Shown here: positions 5,514 to 5,608 of the stretch, piece by piece
Layout: each line of letters begins with the position of its first letter
How positions within the stretch are numbered: the first letter of the stretch is position 1
NCBI GenBank assembly: GCA_021812735.1
Contig: JAKAMV010000679.1
Location: forward strand, 1-5,608
Reading direction: 5' to 3'
DNA from: Chloroflexota bacterium
Lineage (GTDB): Bacteria > Chloroflexota > Limnocylindria > Limnocylindrales > CSP1-4
Length of the DNA stretch: 5,608 nucleotides
Position numbers and translations under genes: made by a program
The notes under the pieces: model-generated
The model's database searches: none
Seen by the model: only the letters and a program-made list of their open reading frames with translations
What the model was told of the DNA's origin: nothing

Positions 5514-5608
5514 TAGCCGGAGGGTCCTATCCGTTGGTCGCCGATCGGACTCGCCGCGCCGCCACACGCCGGCTGAACCCCGGCACCGAGCCGTCTGCTG
5601 CCCCCTCG
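5514..5608. other. Window edge, no supported gene
   Basis: The last 95 bases hold no recognisable gene. On the minus strand one frame stays open from the window edge to a TAG at about 5529-5527 (ending with RRVAARRVRSATNG) and could be the C-terminal tail of an upstream gene. The stretch is too short to judge against other open frames there. Confidence 0.2.

Noticed and set aside
5421..5590. 12-base direct repeat CCCGGCACCGAG at 5421-5432 and 5579-5590.
   Set aside because: Only two copies, no flanking structure and a low-complexity GC-rich composition; not enough for an attachment site or operator.

Overview
The window is GC-rich, with strong G/C preference at third codon positions. It looks like chromosomal DNA of a high-GC bacterium. 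The mix of proteins (a CcdA-like membrane thiol carrier, an ECF sigma factor paired with a membrane-anchored Asp-box propeller, and a secreted GH25 lysozyme with Ig-like modules) is most reminiscent of Chloroflexota (Limnocylindria-like) or related soil/freshwater lineages, with Actinomycetota as the alternative. This placement is an inference from protein style only; no marker gene is present. I see no tRNA, rRNA, CRISPR array, transposase or insertion sequence.

Region 1 (1-1387, plus strand) is a copper/thiol-redox cluster. It starts with the C-terminal end of a cupredoxin with a C-x3-C...M copper-site-like loop. A four-base GTGA overlap leads into a seven-segment CcdA/DsbD-type membrane protein carrying NPC and C-x3-C cysteines. 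Right after its stop is the remnant of a heavy-metal-associated (HMA, CopZ-like) domain, readable only if two compensating one-base frame changes and one in-frame TGA are ignored, and with the first metal-binding Cys replaced by Tyr. No coding sequence track would show this remnant.

Region 2 (about 1388-3404, plus strand) is a two-gene signalling operon. An ECF sigma factor (best start ATG 1478, behind GGAGG) overlaps by 11 bases a gene for a single-pass membrane protein. That protein has a short cytoplasmic head, one transmembrane helix, a Pro/Ser/Ala linker and a five-Asp-box beta-propeller outside the cell. By position and topology it is probably the membrane partner (anti-sigma-like) of the sigma factor. 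An ECF-type promoter-like motif lies just upstream of the sigma gene, suggesting autoregulation.

Region 3 (3423-5608, minus strand) holds one convergent gene for a secreted multidomain GH25 muramidase: signal peptide, SH3-like domain, GH25 catalytic domain, IPT/TIG domain and two further Ig-like modules. It ends 18 bases from the propeller gene. An imperfect hairpin covering both stop codons may serve as a shared terminator. The 269 bases upstream of its start hold a likely extended -10 promoter and a leader of about 140 bases with small alternative hairpins; no further gene is convincing there.

Regions 2 and 3 both concern the cell envelope, and region 1 concerns extracytoplasmic copper and disulfide chemistry. 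No direct regulatory link between the three is visible.
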